From assembly GCF_030852425.1 (NCBI RefSeq), contig NZ_NSDM01000012.1, positions 124,001-188,000 of the forward strand: a stretch of 64,000 bases of DNA, in the 5' to 3' direction. Both the position numbers and the translations under genes were made by a program. Shown here piece by piece: positions 8,362 to 16,717 of the stretch. The notes beneath the pieces were generated by a model that saw only the letters and a program-made list of their open reading frames with translations, searched no databases and had not been told where the DNA came from. This stretch comes from Saccharothrix longispora (lineage in GTDB: Bacteria > Actinomycetota > Actinomycetes > Mycobacteriales > Pseudonocardiaceae). The stretch's first letter is position 1. Each line of letters begins with the position of its first letter.

Positions 8362-9104
8362 CGGACCACCTGCTCGTCGAACGCGCGCAGGCGCGTGAGC
8401 ACCGCTGCCGCGGTCGGCTCGGCCATGTCCTCGACCACGCGGCCGTCGGCGAGGAACACCACCCGGTCGGCGTAGCCGGCGGCGACCGGGTCGTGCGTGA
8501 CCATGACGACGGTCTGCCCCGCCGCGTCCACGCTGTCGCGCAGCAGCCGCAGCACCCCCGCGGAGGCCCGCGAGTCCAACGACCCGGTGGGTTCGTCGGC
8601 GAACACGACGTCCGGCCGCCCCACCAGCGCGCGGGCGCAGGCCACGCGCTGCCGCTGACCGCCGGAGAGCTGCGAGGGACGGTGGTCGAGCCGGTCGAGC
8701 ACCCCGACCGCCCCGGCCACCGAGGTCAAGTCCTGCGGGGGCACGTCGCGTCCGGCGAGGTCCGCGGGCAGGGTGATGTTCTCGGCGGCGGTCAGCGTGG
8801 GCACCAGGTTGAACGACTGGAACACGAAACCGACGCGGTCACGGCGGAAGTGCGTCAACGCCGGCTCGCCCAGCCCGGTCACCTCGACGTCGTCGATCCA
8901 CACCTGCCCCGCGTCGGGTCGGTCGAGTCCGGCCGCGCAGTGCAGCAGCGTCGACTTGCCCGAACCGGACGGTCCCATGACCGCGGTGAACCGGCCGCGG
9001 TCGAAGGCCACGTCCACGGCGTCCAGCGCCAGGACTTCGGCGTCCCCACCGCCGTAGCGCCTGGTCAGCCCGGTGACCCGAACCATGCTCGATGAATTGG
9101 TCAT
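8358..9104 (-). CDS. ABC transporter ATP-binding protein (MacB/LolD type)
   Basis: The 248-residue ATPase has a Walker A GPSGSGKS at 44-51, a Q-loop near 96, the signature LSGGQ at 146-150, Walker B VVFADE at 166-171 and a switch His in VTHDP. The ATG at 9104 (MTNSSS) is chosen; a second ATG lies six codons further on. It energises the FtsX-type permease encoded immediately downstream with a 4-base overlap. The gene diverges from the histidine kinase gene 141 bases away, so the promoters of both operons lie at 9105-9245. Confidence 0.92.
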   Translation of the reverse strand: MTNSSSMVRVTGLTRRYGGGDAEVLALDAVDVAFDRGRFTAVMGPSGSGKSTLLHCAAGLDRPDAGQVWIDDVEVTGLGEPALTHFRRDRVGFVFQSFNLVPTLTAAENITLPADLAGRDVPPQDLTSVAGAVGVLDRLDHRPSQLSGGQRQRVACARALVGRPDVVFADEPTGSLDSRASAGVLRLLRDSVDAAGQTVVMVTHDPVAAGYADRVVFLADGRVVEDMAEPTAAAVLTRLRAFDEQVVR

Positions 9105-9245
9105 GCGGCGAGCCTGGAGCCGCGGCGACCGGCGGGCATCGGCCGGCCGGTCATCGGGGGCTTCGACAAAAGTCGCAGTCCGCGCGTGGTGACCCACGAC
9201 GAACGGCTGAGGTGCGCACCCCGAGCCCGCGCTTAGGCTCGAGCT

Positions 9246-10412
9246 GTGGTCACCACGGATGCGGGTGGGACACCGGCGTCGCCTCGGTGGACCCGCCCAC
9301 TCGTACCGGTCGTCGTCGTCGCCTGCTCGTTCGCCGGCCCCTTGACGCCCGCGGTCACCGTCAAGGCCGGGCTCACCCCGCACGTGCTGGTGCTGCTGTG
9401 CGCGGTGGCCTCCGGATTGGCCGCGACCGCGGTGCGGCGGGTTTGGTGGCCCGTGGCGGTGGTCGGATCGTTGGCGTGGCTGACGGCATCGATGTGGCCC
9501 GCTCTGGTGCTGGCCTCCTACACGGTCGGCACACGACAGCGGCGGACGAGTGCGCTGGTGGTCTGCGGAGCGCTGGGCGGCCTGGTGGTGGGCGCACCCC
9601 TCACCATCGGTTCCCTGGCCAAGAACAAGTACCTCTGGGAGGCGCCGCTGGTCTCGGTCGGACTCGCCGCGCTCGTGGTGTGGCTGCCGATGCTGCTGGG
9701 CTCCTGGCGGGTCGCCCGGAGGGAACTGCTGGACCAGTTCCGGGAACGCGCCGAGCGTGCCGAGCGCGAGCAGATCCTGCTGGCCCAGCAGGCGCGTGCG
9801 GACGAGCGGGCCCGCATCGGGCGGGAGCTGCACGACGTGGTCGCCCACCGGGTGAGCCTCATGGTGCTGCAAGCCGGAGCGCTGGAGGTCGGCACCGGCG
9901 ACGAGCGGGCAGCGCACTGCGCGCAGGTGATCCGCGAGACCGGCCGTGACGTGCTCACCGAACTGCGCCAGGTCCTCGGCCTGTTGCGGACGCCCGGCGG
10001 TGACGTCCCCCTGACCCCGCTGCCCACGCTGGCCGACCTGGACGCGCTGCTGCGCGAGTCGAGGGCGGCGGGCATCCCGGTGGTCAGGCGGGAGGTCGGT
10101 GAGCTCACGGGCATCCCGGCCGCGATCGGCCGCACCGCCTACCGGGTGGTCCAGGAAGGGCTGACCAACGTGGCCAAGCACGCGGGCACCGCGGCGACCG
10201 CGGTGGAACTGCGCAGGACGCCCACCGAACTGGAGGTAGTCGTGCGCAACGACCGACCGGCCGTGGCCGTGGCCGCACCGCCCACGAGCGGCTACGGGCT
10301 GGTCGGGCTGCGCGAGCGCGTGGAGCTGCTGGGCGGGTGGCTGCGAGCCGAACCCGTTCCGGACGGCGGGTTCACCGTCTCGGCGCGCCTGCCGCTCGGG
10401 GCGCGGCCGTGA
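9246..10412 (+). CDS. sensor histidine kinase, NarL/DesK family
   Basis: The 388-residue kinase starts at a GTG. It has four to five membrane helices in residues 18-155, a short coiled coil, a HisKA_3 dimerisation domain with the phospho-acceptor His196 in the motif GRELHDVVAH, and a C-terminal HATPase domain (GLTNVAKHAG, GYGLVGLRERV). The membrane part has little extracytoplasmic sequence, as in intramembrane-sensing kinases that often control an adjacent ABC exporter. The stop overlaps the GTG of the response regulator. Confidence 0.92.
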   Translation: MVTTDAGGTPASPRWTRPLVPVVVVACSFAGPLTPAVTVKAGLTPHVLVLLCAVASGLAATAVRRVWWPVAVVGSLAWLTASMWPALVLASYTVGTRQRRTSALVVCGALGGLVVGAPLTIGSLAKNKYLWEAPLVSVGLAALVVWLPMLLGSWRVARRELLDQFRERAERAEREQILLAQQARADERARIGRELHDVVAHRVSLMVLQAGALEVGTGDERAAHCAQVIRETGRDVLTELRQVLGLLRTPGGDVPLTPLPTLADLDALLRESRAAGIPVVRREVGELTGIPAAIGRTAYRVVQEGLTNVAKHAGTAATAVELRRTPTELEVVVRNDRPAVAVAAPPTSGYGLVGLRERVELLGGWLRAEPVPDGGFTVSARLPLGARP

Positions 10413-11074
10413 TCCGGGTCGTCGTGGTCGACGACGAAGCCCTGATCCGCTCCGGCCTGCGGATGATCCTGGAGGCTTCCGGGGACATCAGCGTGGTCGC
10501 CGAGGCGGGCGACGGGGCCGAAGCGGTGCGCGTGGCCCGGAGCCACCGCCCGCACGTGGTGCTCCTGGATGTGCGGATGCCGGTCATGGACGGGTTGGCC
10601 GCCACCAGTCGGCTGATGCGCCTCGACCCGGCGCCCAAGGTGGTCATCCTGACCACCTTCGACCTCGACGAGTACGTGCACACCGCGCTGCGGCACGGCG
10701 CGGTCGGCTTCCTGCTCAAGGACACCCCGCCCCGCGACCTGGCCGAGGCCGTGCGCACGGTCGCCGCGGGCAACGCGATGCTGGCACCCGGCGTCACCCG
10801 CCGCCTCATCGCGGCCTTCGCCGCGCGGGAACCGGACGGTCGGGAACTGGCGAGCCGCCGGTTGGCCGCGTTGACCGCGCGGGAATTGCAGGTGGCGCGC
10901 CAGGTCGCCGCCGGCCACTCGAACGTCGGGATCGGAGCGCGGCTGACGATGTCGGAAGCCACGGTCAAGGCTCACATCAGCCGCGCCCTGGCCAAGCTGT
11001 CCCTGGCCAACCGCGTCCAACTCGCCATGCTCGTCCACGACGCGGGTCTTGATCGCGAGCCCGACCGGGGCTGA
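10409..11074 (+). CDS. NarL/FixJ-type response regulator
   Basis: The 221-residue regulator starts at GTG 10409, overlapping the kinase stop by 4 bases. The receiver domain has acidic residues D8 and D9, phospho-acceptor Asp54 (VLLDVRMP) and Lys near 106. A LuxR-type helix-turn-helix follows (LTARELQVARQVAAG, then SEATVKAHISRAL). It probably controls the divergent ABC exporter genes, by analogy with similarly placed pairs; no operator could be assigned. Confidence 0.93.
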   Translation: MIRVVVVDDEALIRSGLRMILEASGDISVVAEAGDGAEAVRVARSHRPHVVLLDVRMPVMDGLAATSRLMRLDPAPKVVILTTFDLDEYVHTALRHGAVGFLLKDTPPRDLAEAVRTVAAGNAMLAPGVTRRLIAAFAAREPDGRELASRRLAALTARELQVARQVAAGHSNVGIGARLTMSEATVKAHISRALAKLSLANRVQLAMLVHDAGLDREPDRG

Positions 11075-11083
11075 GCACCCCCG

Positions 11084-11104
11084 ACGCCCCACCGCCGGGG
11101 GCGT
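11084..11104 (+). terminator. hairpin after two-component operon
   Basis: Seven-base arms ACGCCCC and GGGGCGT separated by 7 bases lie 10 bases after the response-regulator stop. There is no T-tract, as is common for actinobacterial terminators. Confidence 0.4.
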
Positions 11105-11269
11105 ACCAGCCGAACCGCCGACAGCCCTGAGCTTCCGGCGAGGTCGGCCCGGTGCCGGACCGCACTCGATGCGGTCCACTGCCCGATCACGACCAGGCGG
11201 GAAGGTACCCGGGGGTGGTGCGCCGAGCCGCCGGCGAAGGGAACGCACGTGCTACCACCGAGGCAGGCG

Positions 11270-12195
11270 GTCACCTGGCCGGCCGGTCTTCGGTGCCGAG
11301 CGCGACACCTGGACCCGGTCGGGCAACCAGCTCGCCACCTTCAACGACGCGATCGGCAAGGCGATCACGGTGAGCGGGGCCGACTGGGGCGGCGGGGTGG
11401 GCGACAAGGCCCGGCGCGCGTTGGCGGACACGGGCGACCGGGCCGGCGGGACGGGGACGACGGCGCGGCTCGCGGGCACGTTGTTCGCCCGGCAGTCGCG
11501 CGCCCTGAGCACGGCCAGGGCGACCGTGCCGCCACCGCCCGCCCACCCGTTCGACGCCCGCACCGTCCACGAACGACTGATGACGATCACCGATCCGGTG
11601 GTGTTCGGGCAGCAGCCGGCGGCCGATCGGGCGGCGTTCGACCGGCAGCGCGAGGACCACCCGGCCGCCGCGCGGGTCGTGGAGGCGTACGACCGGACGG
11701 TGGCGCGGACCGCTGCCGCGCAACCCGCGTTCGCCCCGTCACCCGAGGCCCCGCCCCGGCCGGAACCCGCGGCCCCGGCCGCGACCGGGGGACCCGTCGA
11801 AGCCGATCCGGGTCGAGGAGCGGGAGCGCGGCGCGGTGCCCCCCGCCGGTCGGGGGTCTTCCGGGTGACGACGACGATCCGGGCTCGGCGCGGGAACCGG
11901 TGCCGGACCGGGCGCGGGGTCCCGGGGAATCCCGGGCGGCGGGTCCACCGGGTTGCTCCCGCACGGCGGTGACGCCCAGGCCGGCCGAGCCGGCGGCACG
12001 GGCGCGGGCGGCACGGGCGCGCCCGGCCGTGGGGGTGCGGGAGCCGGGGTGGCGGGCGGCGCGGGCGGCGGCGCCGCGAGGGGGCAGGGCGACGAGGACG
12101 TCGAGCGGAACGCGCCGTCGTACCTCCTGGAGCCCGACCCCGACGGCATCGTCGGCAACGACCAGGTGGTCGCACCGCCCACGATCGGCGGGTAG
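11270..12195 (+). pseudogene. ESX/PPE-like secreted protein, frameshifted
   Basis: One frame (about 11280-11800) reads LATFNDAIGKAITVSGADW followed by an alanine-rich helical region and YDRTVARTAAAQPAFAP. This is the WXG/PPE-like N-terminal half of proteins that are numerous in Pseudonocardiaceae. The expected C-terminus, YLLEPDPDGIVGNDQVVAPP, is found in a different frame (about 11890-12195), preceded by a Gly/Ala-rich linker. Between them the frame changes at least twice and one frame has a TGA at 11866. No good start is seen, so the 5' end is also damaged. Bases 11105-11270 hold no gene. Confidence 0.6.
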
Positions 12196-12305
12196 GCGAG
12201 CGGCACCCGGACGTCGCCGCGCGTCCGGGTGCCTGCCGGTTAGTCCGCTCGGAGTAGCGGGTAGGCCGTCGGTGGTGCCGATCCAGGAAGGACTACCCGA
12301 CGGTC

Positions 12306-13961
12306 ATGACTGATGTGGCGAGCAAGGGACCCGAGCAGGGTGACGACCGCCCGGTGCTGACCAACCGGCAGGGGCACGAGGTCTACGACAACCAGAACCA
12401 GCGGACGGTCGGGGCGCGCGGGCCGGCCACGTTGGAGAACTACCAGTTCCTGGAGAAGATCAGCCACTTCGACCGTGAGCGGATTCCCGAACGGGTGGTG
12501 CACGCACGCGGGGTCACCGCCTTCGGGTACTTCGAGAGCTACGGGGCGTGGGGGGACGAGCCCGTGGAGAAGTACACGCGGGCGAAGTTGTTCCGGGGAC
12601 GGGGCAAGCGGACCGACGTCGCGGTCCGGTTCTCCACGGTCATCGGCGGGCGGGACTCGTCGGAGTGCTCGCGGGACCCGCGCGGGTTCGCGGTGAAGTT
12701 CTACACCGAGGACGGGAACTGGGACCTGGTCGGCAACAACCTGGCCGTGTTCTTCATCCGCGACGCCATCAAGTTCCCCGATGTCATCCACGCCCTCAAG
12801 CCCGACCCGGTGACCTTCCGGCAGGAGCCGAACCGGATCTTCGACTTCATGTCGCAGACGCCGGAGTGCATGCACATGCTGGTCAACCTGTTCAGCCCGC
12901 GCGGCATCCCCGCCGACTACCGGCACATGCAGGGCTTCGGGGTGAACACCTACAAGTGGATCGACGCAGACGGCGGCTCGCACCTGGTCAAGTACCACTG
13001 GATGCCCAAGGTGGGCGTCAGGAGCATGACCGAGGCGGACGCGGCGGTCCTCCAGGCCACCGAGCTGGGCCACGCCACCAAGGACCTCTTCGACTCGATC
13101 GGGCGCGGCGAGCACCCGGAGTGGGAGCTGCTCGTCCAGCTGATGACCGACGACGAGCACGACGAGCTGGACTTCGACCCGCTGGACGACACGAAGGTGT
13201 GGCCGGAGGACCAGTTCCCGGCCAGGCCGGTCGGCCGCATGGTGCTCGACCGCACCGTCGACGACTTCTTCGCGGACAACGAGCAGATCGCGTTCGGCAC
13301 CGGCGTGCTGGTCGACGGCCTGGACTTCTCCGACGACAAGATGCTGGTCGGCCGCACGTTCTCCTACAGCGACACGCAGCGCTACCGGGTCGGCCCCAAC
13401 TACCTCCAGCTGCCGGTGAACCAGGCGCGCCACGCCGAGGTGCGCACGAACCAGCGCGACGGCCAGATGTCCTACGGCGTGGACGGCGGCGGCGGCAACC
13501 CGCACGTCAACTACGAGCCGTCGATCATCGACGGCCTGCGGGAGGGGCAGTACCCGACCCACGACGAGCAGGGGCCGGAGATCCGGGGCAGGTTGACCCG
13601 CAAGCGCATCCCCCGCACCGACGACTACCGCCAGGCCGGGCAGCGCTACCTGCTGATGGACGACTGGGAGCGCGACGACCTGGTGCACAACTTCGTGACC
13701 CTGCTGTCGCAGTGCGACCGGCCCATCCAGGAGCGGATGGTCTGGCACTTCCTCCTGGTCGAGGACGACCTGGGGCTGCGCGTCGGCGAGGGTCTGGGGA
13801 TCGGCCCGAAGGACGTCGCGCACCTCGAACCGCTGGCGAGCCAGGACCTCACCGCGGAGGACCGCGGGAGGCTGGCGAACCTGGGCGCCAACGGTTCGAG
13901 GGACGTGTCCGGGCTCCGGATGACCCACTGCGTGCCGAACGAGCGGGTCCGCTTCAGCTGA
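12306..13961 (+). CDS. catalase (monofunctional haem)
   Basis: The 551-residue enzyme disproportionates hydrogen peroxide to water and oxygen in the cytosol. The distal catalytic His66 is in RVVHARG, the Asn pair 144-145 in [13 protein letters not shown], and the proximal haem ligand Tyr354 in R350-x3-Tyr-x-Asp. The length is slightly above the small-subunit clade and there is no C-terminal flavodoxin-like domain. It stands alone between a decayed PPE-like gene and the convergent HAAS membrane gene, 12 bases away. No regulator sits beside it. Confidence 0.95.
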   Translation: MTDVASKGPEQGDDRPVLTNRQGHEVYDNQNQRTVGARGPATLENYQFLEKISHFDRERIPERVVHARGVTAFGYFESYGAWGDEPVEKYTRAKLFRGRGKRTDVAVRFSTVIGGRDSSECSRDPRGFAVKFYTEDGNWDLVGNNLAVFFIRDAIKFPDVIHALKPDPVTFRQEPNRIFDFMSQTPECMHMLVNLFSPRGIPADYRHMQGFGVNTYKWIDADGGSHLVKYHWMPKVGVRSMTEADAAVLQATELGHATKDLFDSIGRGEHPEWELLVQLMTDDEHDELDFDPLDDTKVWPEDQFPARPVGRMVLDRTVDDFFADNEQIAFGTGVLVDGLDFSDDKMLVGRTFSYSDTQRYRVGPNYLQLPVNQARHAEVRTNQRDGQMSYGVDGGGGNPHVNYEPSIIDGLREGQYPTHDEQGPEIRGRLTRKRIPRTDDYRQAGQRYLLMDDWERDDLVHNFVTLLSQCDRPIQERMVWHFLLVEDDLGLRVGEGLGIGPKDVAHLEPLASQDLTAEDRGRLANLGANGSRDVSGLRMTHCVPNERVRFS

Positions 13962-13973
13962 GGCCCGCGGGTC

Positions 13974-15107
13974 TCAGCCGGTCGGCACCACCGACGGCAC
14001 CACCGGCGAGGACTGCTGCGGGGCGGACTGCTGCGGGGCGGACTGCTGCGGGGCGGACGGGTCCACCGACGGGGCCGGCGTCGCGGACGGCGACCCGCTC
14101 GGGGTGGTGGTCGTCGGCACGACCACGGCGAACGGCGCGCCGCTCACCTCGCGGCAGCCGTTCTCGTCGCGCACCACGCGCGGACGGGGGTAGCGGTTGT
14201 CCTCGCGGTACTCGTCGCACCCCGACCACGACGTGTCGAGCGGCCGGCCGTCCTCGTCGTAGAGGTGGACGCCGGTGAGCGGTCGGCCGTTCTCGTCGAA
14301 CACGTACACGTTGGTGGGCAGCACGGGCGCCGGGGCGTAGGAGACCTGGGTGGGCGGCCCGTCCGAGCGGTGGGCCAGGGAACCGAGGATGAGCAGCAGC
14401 ACGCCGAGGGCGAAGCCGGAGGCGGGCACGCTGATCCACAGCCAGCGCCGGTCGGTGCGGGACTTGGGGCCCGCCAGCAGGCACAGGGCGCCGAACGCCA
14501 GGGACACCAGGATCGCCGACGGCTCGCTGAAGACCAGCGCGCCCGAGGCGGCCACCACCAGCGCGCGGACCACCCACCAGGCGGGTTGCAGCCCGCGCAG
14601 CGACTGCACGAGGCGCTCCGGGTCGGTGCGGGCGAGGGCCCGCCGCGCCGCCGCCAGCTCGGGCAGGCGCGCGGCCTTGTCCACGAGGTCGCGGCGGGTG
14701 AACACCAGGACCAGGGAGACGAGGCCGCACAGGCAGGCCAGGGCCAGGAGCAGTTCGCGCTCGAAGGCGCCGACGCCGATGACGAACGCGGCCGCGGTGC
14801 CCGCGGCGAGGCTCCACAGCGCGAACCTCGCGTCGGCCACCGCGCCGGTGGTGGTCGGCGGCGGGGTGGCGGTGCGGTCGGGGTAGCCGGCGGCGGCGCG
14901 CAGCTCCCGCGCGTACGCCTGCGGGGTGCCCAGCCGCCCGGTCAGCGCGGCGGTGGAGGAGGCGTCGCCCAGTTCCTCGGCGACCTCGGCCACGTGCGCC
15001 TCGGCGTCGTCCATGATCTCGCCCACCTCGGCCGGGGGCAGGTCGGACAGCTCGTCGCGCATGCGGGCCAGGTAGTCCCGCACCTCGGTGTTCGTCTGCG
15101 TGTTCAT
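13974..15107 (-). CDS. HAAS-domain membrane protein, partner of PadR regulator
   Basis: The 377-residue protein begins with a HAAS (DUF1700-like) domain at about 1-75 (YLARMRDELSDLPPAEVGEI). Five to seven membrane helices follow between about 90 and 260, then a proline/serine-rich extracytoplasmic tail with Cys residues that includes three perfect APQQS repeats near the C terminus. HAAS domains are typically paired with PadR regulators, and this gene overlaps the padR-like gene upstream by 4 bases. It probably senses membrane or envelope state; the ligand is unknown. Confidence 0.8.
   Translation of the reverse strand: MNTQTNTEVRDYLARMRDELSDLPPAEVGEIMDDAEAHVAEVAEELGDASSTAALTGRLGTPQAYARELRAAAGYPDRTATPPPTTTGAVADARFALWSLAAGTAAAFVIGVGAFERELLLALACLCGLVSLVLVFTRRDLVDKAARLPELAAARRALARTDPERLVQSLRGLQPAWWVVRALVVAASGALVFSEPSAILVSLAFGALCLLAGPKSRTDRRWLWISVPASGFALGVLLLILGSLAHRSDGPPTQVSYAPAPVLPTNVYVFDENGRPLTGVHLYDEDGRPLDTSWSGCDEYREDNRYPRPRVVRDENGCREVSGAPFAVVVPTTTTPSGSPSATPAPSVDPSAPQQSAPQQSAPQQSSPVVPSVVPTG
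14011..14055 (-). repeat. three tandem 15-bp repeats
   Basis: The unit GACTGCTGCGGGGCG (plus strand) occurs three times without a mismatch. It encodes three APQQS pentapeptides near the C terminus of the HAAS membrane protein, so copy-number change would keep the frame. Confidence 0.9.
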
Positions 15108-15427
15108 GCGGATTCCCCCACAAGGTCGTCGAGCGCCTGTGCGAACGACCTCCAGGTCCGGCCCGATTCGAGCAGGCGGGCCCGGCCGGGTTCGTTGAGG
15201 CTGTAGTACTTGCGGTGCGGGCCCTCTTCGCTGGGCACGACGTACGAGGTGAGCAGGCCGGCGTTGTAGAGCCGGCGCAGGGTGCCGTAGACCGACGCGT
15301 CGCCCACGCCGTCCAGCCCGCCCTGGCGCAGGCGGCGCAGCACGTCGTAGCCGTAGCCGTCCTCCTTGCGGAGCACGGCGAGGACGGCGAGGTCCAGCAC
15401 CCCCTTGAGCAGCTGACTGGTGTCCAT
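15104..15427 (-). CDS. PadR family transcriptional regulator
   Basis: This 107-residue protein is a short PadR: a winged helix-turn-helix (LLKGVLDLAVLAVLRKEDGY, then SVYGTLRRLYNAGLL) with a single C-terminal dimerisation helix. It is co-transcribed with, and overlaps by 4 bases, the HAAS membrane gene. Such pairs are usually autoregulated, and a CTACTAC/GTAGTAG inverted repeat lies just upstream of the start. Confidence 0.9.
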   Translation of the reverse strand: MDTSQLLKGVLDLAVLAVLRKEDGYGYDVLRRLRQGGLDGVGDASVYGTLRRLYNAGLLTSYVVPSEEGPHRKYYSLNEPGRARLLESGRTWRSFAQALDDLVGESA

Positions 15428-15455
15428 GACCCTCCCCGGTGGTGTGCGTCGGATA

Positions 15456-15493
15456 CTACTACGGAATGCGCAGTACCGTGTAGAGGGTAGTAG
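15456..15493 (-). promoter_or_regulatory. putative PadR operator
   Basis: Perfect 7-base inverted arms CTACTAC (15456-15462) and GTAGTAG (15487-15493) flank a segment with a TGCGCA core. They lie 29-66 bases upstream of the padR-like start codon, where an autorepressor would bind. Assignment is by position and symmetry only. Confidence 0.45.
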
Positions 15494-15528
15494 AGCGGGG
15501 TGGGTGCTCCGTCCCGTCGGCGGACCCG

Positions 15529-15584
15529 GGTCAGCGGTCGACGGTCAGCGGCCGATGGTCAGCGGTCGATGGTCAGCGGTCGGC
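15529..15584. repeat. four tandem 14-bp repeats at the ribA 3' end
   Basis: The unit GGTCAGCGGTCGAT occurs four times with one to two changes per copy. The last copy overlaps the stop codon of the leftward cyclohydrolase gene (15573). No function is evident. Confidence 0.8.
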
Positions 15585-16232
15585 GGCGTGCGGGTGGGGG
15601 CCGTCGAACACGTCCACCTGCGGCAGGTCGTGACCCAGGCGGTCGCGCTTCGCGGTCAGGTAGGCGATGTTGTGGCGGTTCGGGGGCATCAGCAGCGGCA
15701 CGCGGGCGGTCACCCGGATGCCGTGCGCCTCCAGCGCGGCGAGCTTGTCCGGGTTGTTCGACATGAGGCGCACCGAGCGCACGCGGAGGTGGCGCAGGAC
15801 GTGCGCGGCGGGGGTGTAGTCGCGGACGTCCACCGGCAGGCCGAGCGTGGTCGCCGAGTCGAGGGTGTCGAGGCCCTGGTCCTGGAGCACGTGCGTGCGG
15901 ACCTTGGACACCAAACCGATGCCGCGCCCCTCGTGACCGCGCAGGTACACCAGGATGCCGCCTCCCGCGGTGACGATGCGGTCCAGCGCCGCGTCGAGCT
16001 GGTCGCCGCACTCGCAGCGCATCGCGCGGAAGATGTCACCGGTCATGCACTCGGAGTGCACCCGTACCAGGACGTCGTCACGGGAACGGAGATCCCCGTG
16101 CACCAGCGCCATGTGCTCGTGACCGCTGTGCCGGAACGCGATCGCGCGGAACACGCCCCGGCGCGTGACCAGTTCGGACTCCGCGACGTCGGCCTCGTCG
16201 AAGACCCCGCCGTTCAAGGCTTGCTCGTGCAT
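15573..16232 (-). CDS. ribA: GTP cyclohydrolase II variant (possible FAPy-forming)
   Basis: The 219-residue protein has the RibA fold: zinc ligands Cys62, Cys73 and Cys75 (HSEC, RCEC), GHEGRGIGL at 99-107, VLQDQGLDT and a final Asn-Pro-Asp-Lys motif. It lacks the RibB half. The residue aligned with E. coli Tyr105 (in KIRAYALQDQG) is His114 (KVRTHVLQDQG). In Streptomyces coelicolor the paralogue SCO6655, with Met at this position, was reported to stop at the formylated product FAPy, so this enzyme may also do so. The ATG at 16232 follows GAGGAG. It is divergent from the pterin-synthase operon, apart from the ribD/ribH genes expected for flavin supply. Confidence 0.88.
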   Translation of the reverse strand: MHEQALNGGVFDEADVAESELVTRRGVFRAIAFRHSGHEHMALVHGDLRSRDDVLVRVHSECMTGDIFRAMRCECGDQLDAALDRIVTAGGGILVYLRGHEGRGIGLVSKVRTHVLQDQGLDTLDSATTLGLPVDVRDYTPAAHVLRHLRVRSVRLMSNNPDKLAALEAHGIRVTARVPLLMPPNRHNIAYLTAKRDRLGHDLPQVDVFDGPHPHAADR

Positions 16233-16318
16233 CCGGCTCCTCGTTCCCCGACACCGCCCGCGCCGTTCACTAGGCTCGGCGGCACTGCACCGTAACCCCC
16301 TCACCGGCGGAGGTCACC

Positions 16319-16717
16319 CTGTTCAGCATCACCGTTCGCGACCACGTGATGGTCGCCCACAGCTTCCGCGGCGAGGTGTTCGGTCCGGCACAGCGCCTGC
16401 ACGGGGCGACGTTCGTGGTGGACGCGAGGTTCAAGCGGACCGATCTCGATCCGGACAACATCGTCGTCGACATCGGACTCGCGACCGAGGAGCTGCGGTC
16501 CGTCCTCGGTGCGCTGAACTACCGCAACCTCGACGAGGTCCCGGAGTTCGCCGGGATCAACACCTCCACGGAGTTCCTGGCCAAGCACATCGCGGACAGG
16601 CTCGTGGAGAGGGTGCACGCGGGGCGGCTCGGCGAGGGCGCGAAGGGCCTGAGCGGCGTCGAGGTGTCGCTGCACGAGTCGCACGTGGCGTGGGCGAGCT
16701 ACGAACGGGCCCTGTGA
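16319..16717 (+). CDS. 6-pyruvoyl-tetrahydropterin synthase/QueD family homologue
   Basis: This is a 132-residue T-fold protein. The start is taken as CTG 16319, because GGCGGAGG lies 5 bases upstream and the resulting MFSITVRDH begins at the usual family position; the first downstream GTG (16340) and ATG (16346) would remove strand 1. His14 and His28 could bind zinc, but the normal HGH motif reads HGA (28-30), and the catalytic Cys of canonical enzymes is not evident. It may therefore act on another pterin or pyrimidine. The stop overlaps the next start by 4 bases. Confidence 0.8.
   Translation: MFSITVRDHVMVAHSFRGEVFGPAQRLHGATFVVDARFKRTDLDPDNIVVDIGLATEELRSVLGALNYRNLDEVPEFAGINTSTEFLAKHIADRLVERVHAGRLGEGAKGLSGVEVSLHESHVAWASYERAL

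Noticed and set aside
15529..15584. CRISPR-like repeat array
   Set aside because: The 14-base units are contiguous with no spacers, only four copies, and partly coding.
15573..16232. Part of a standard riboflavin operon
   Set aside because: No ribB, ribE, ribH or bifunctional ribD is adjacent, and the switch Tyr is replaced by His.
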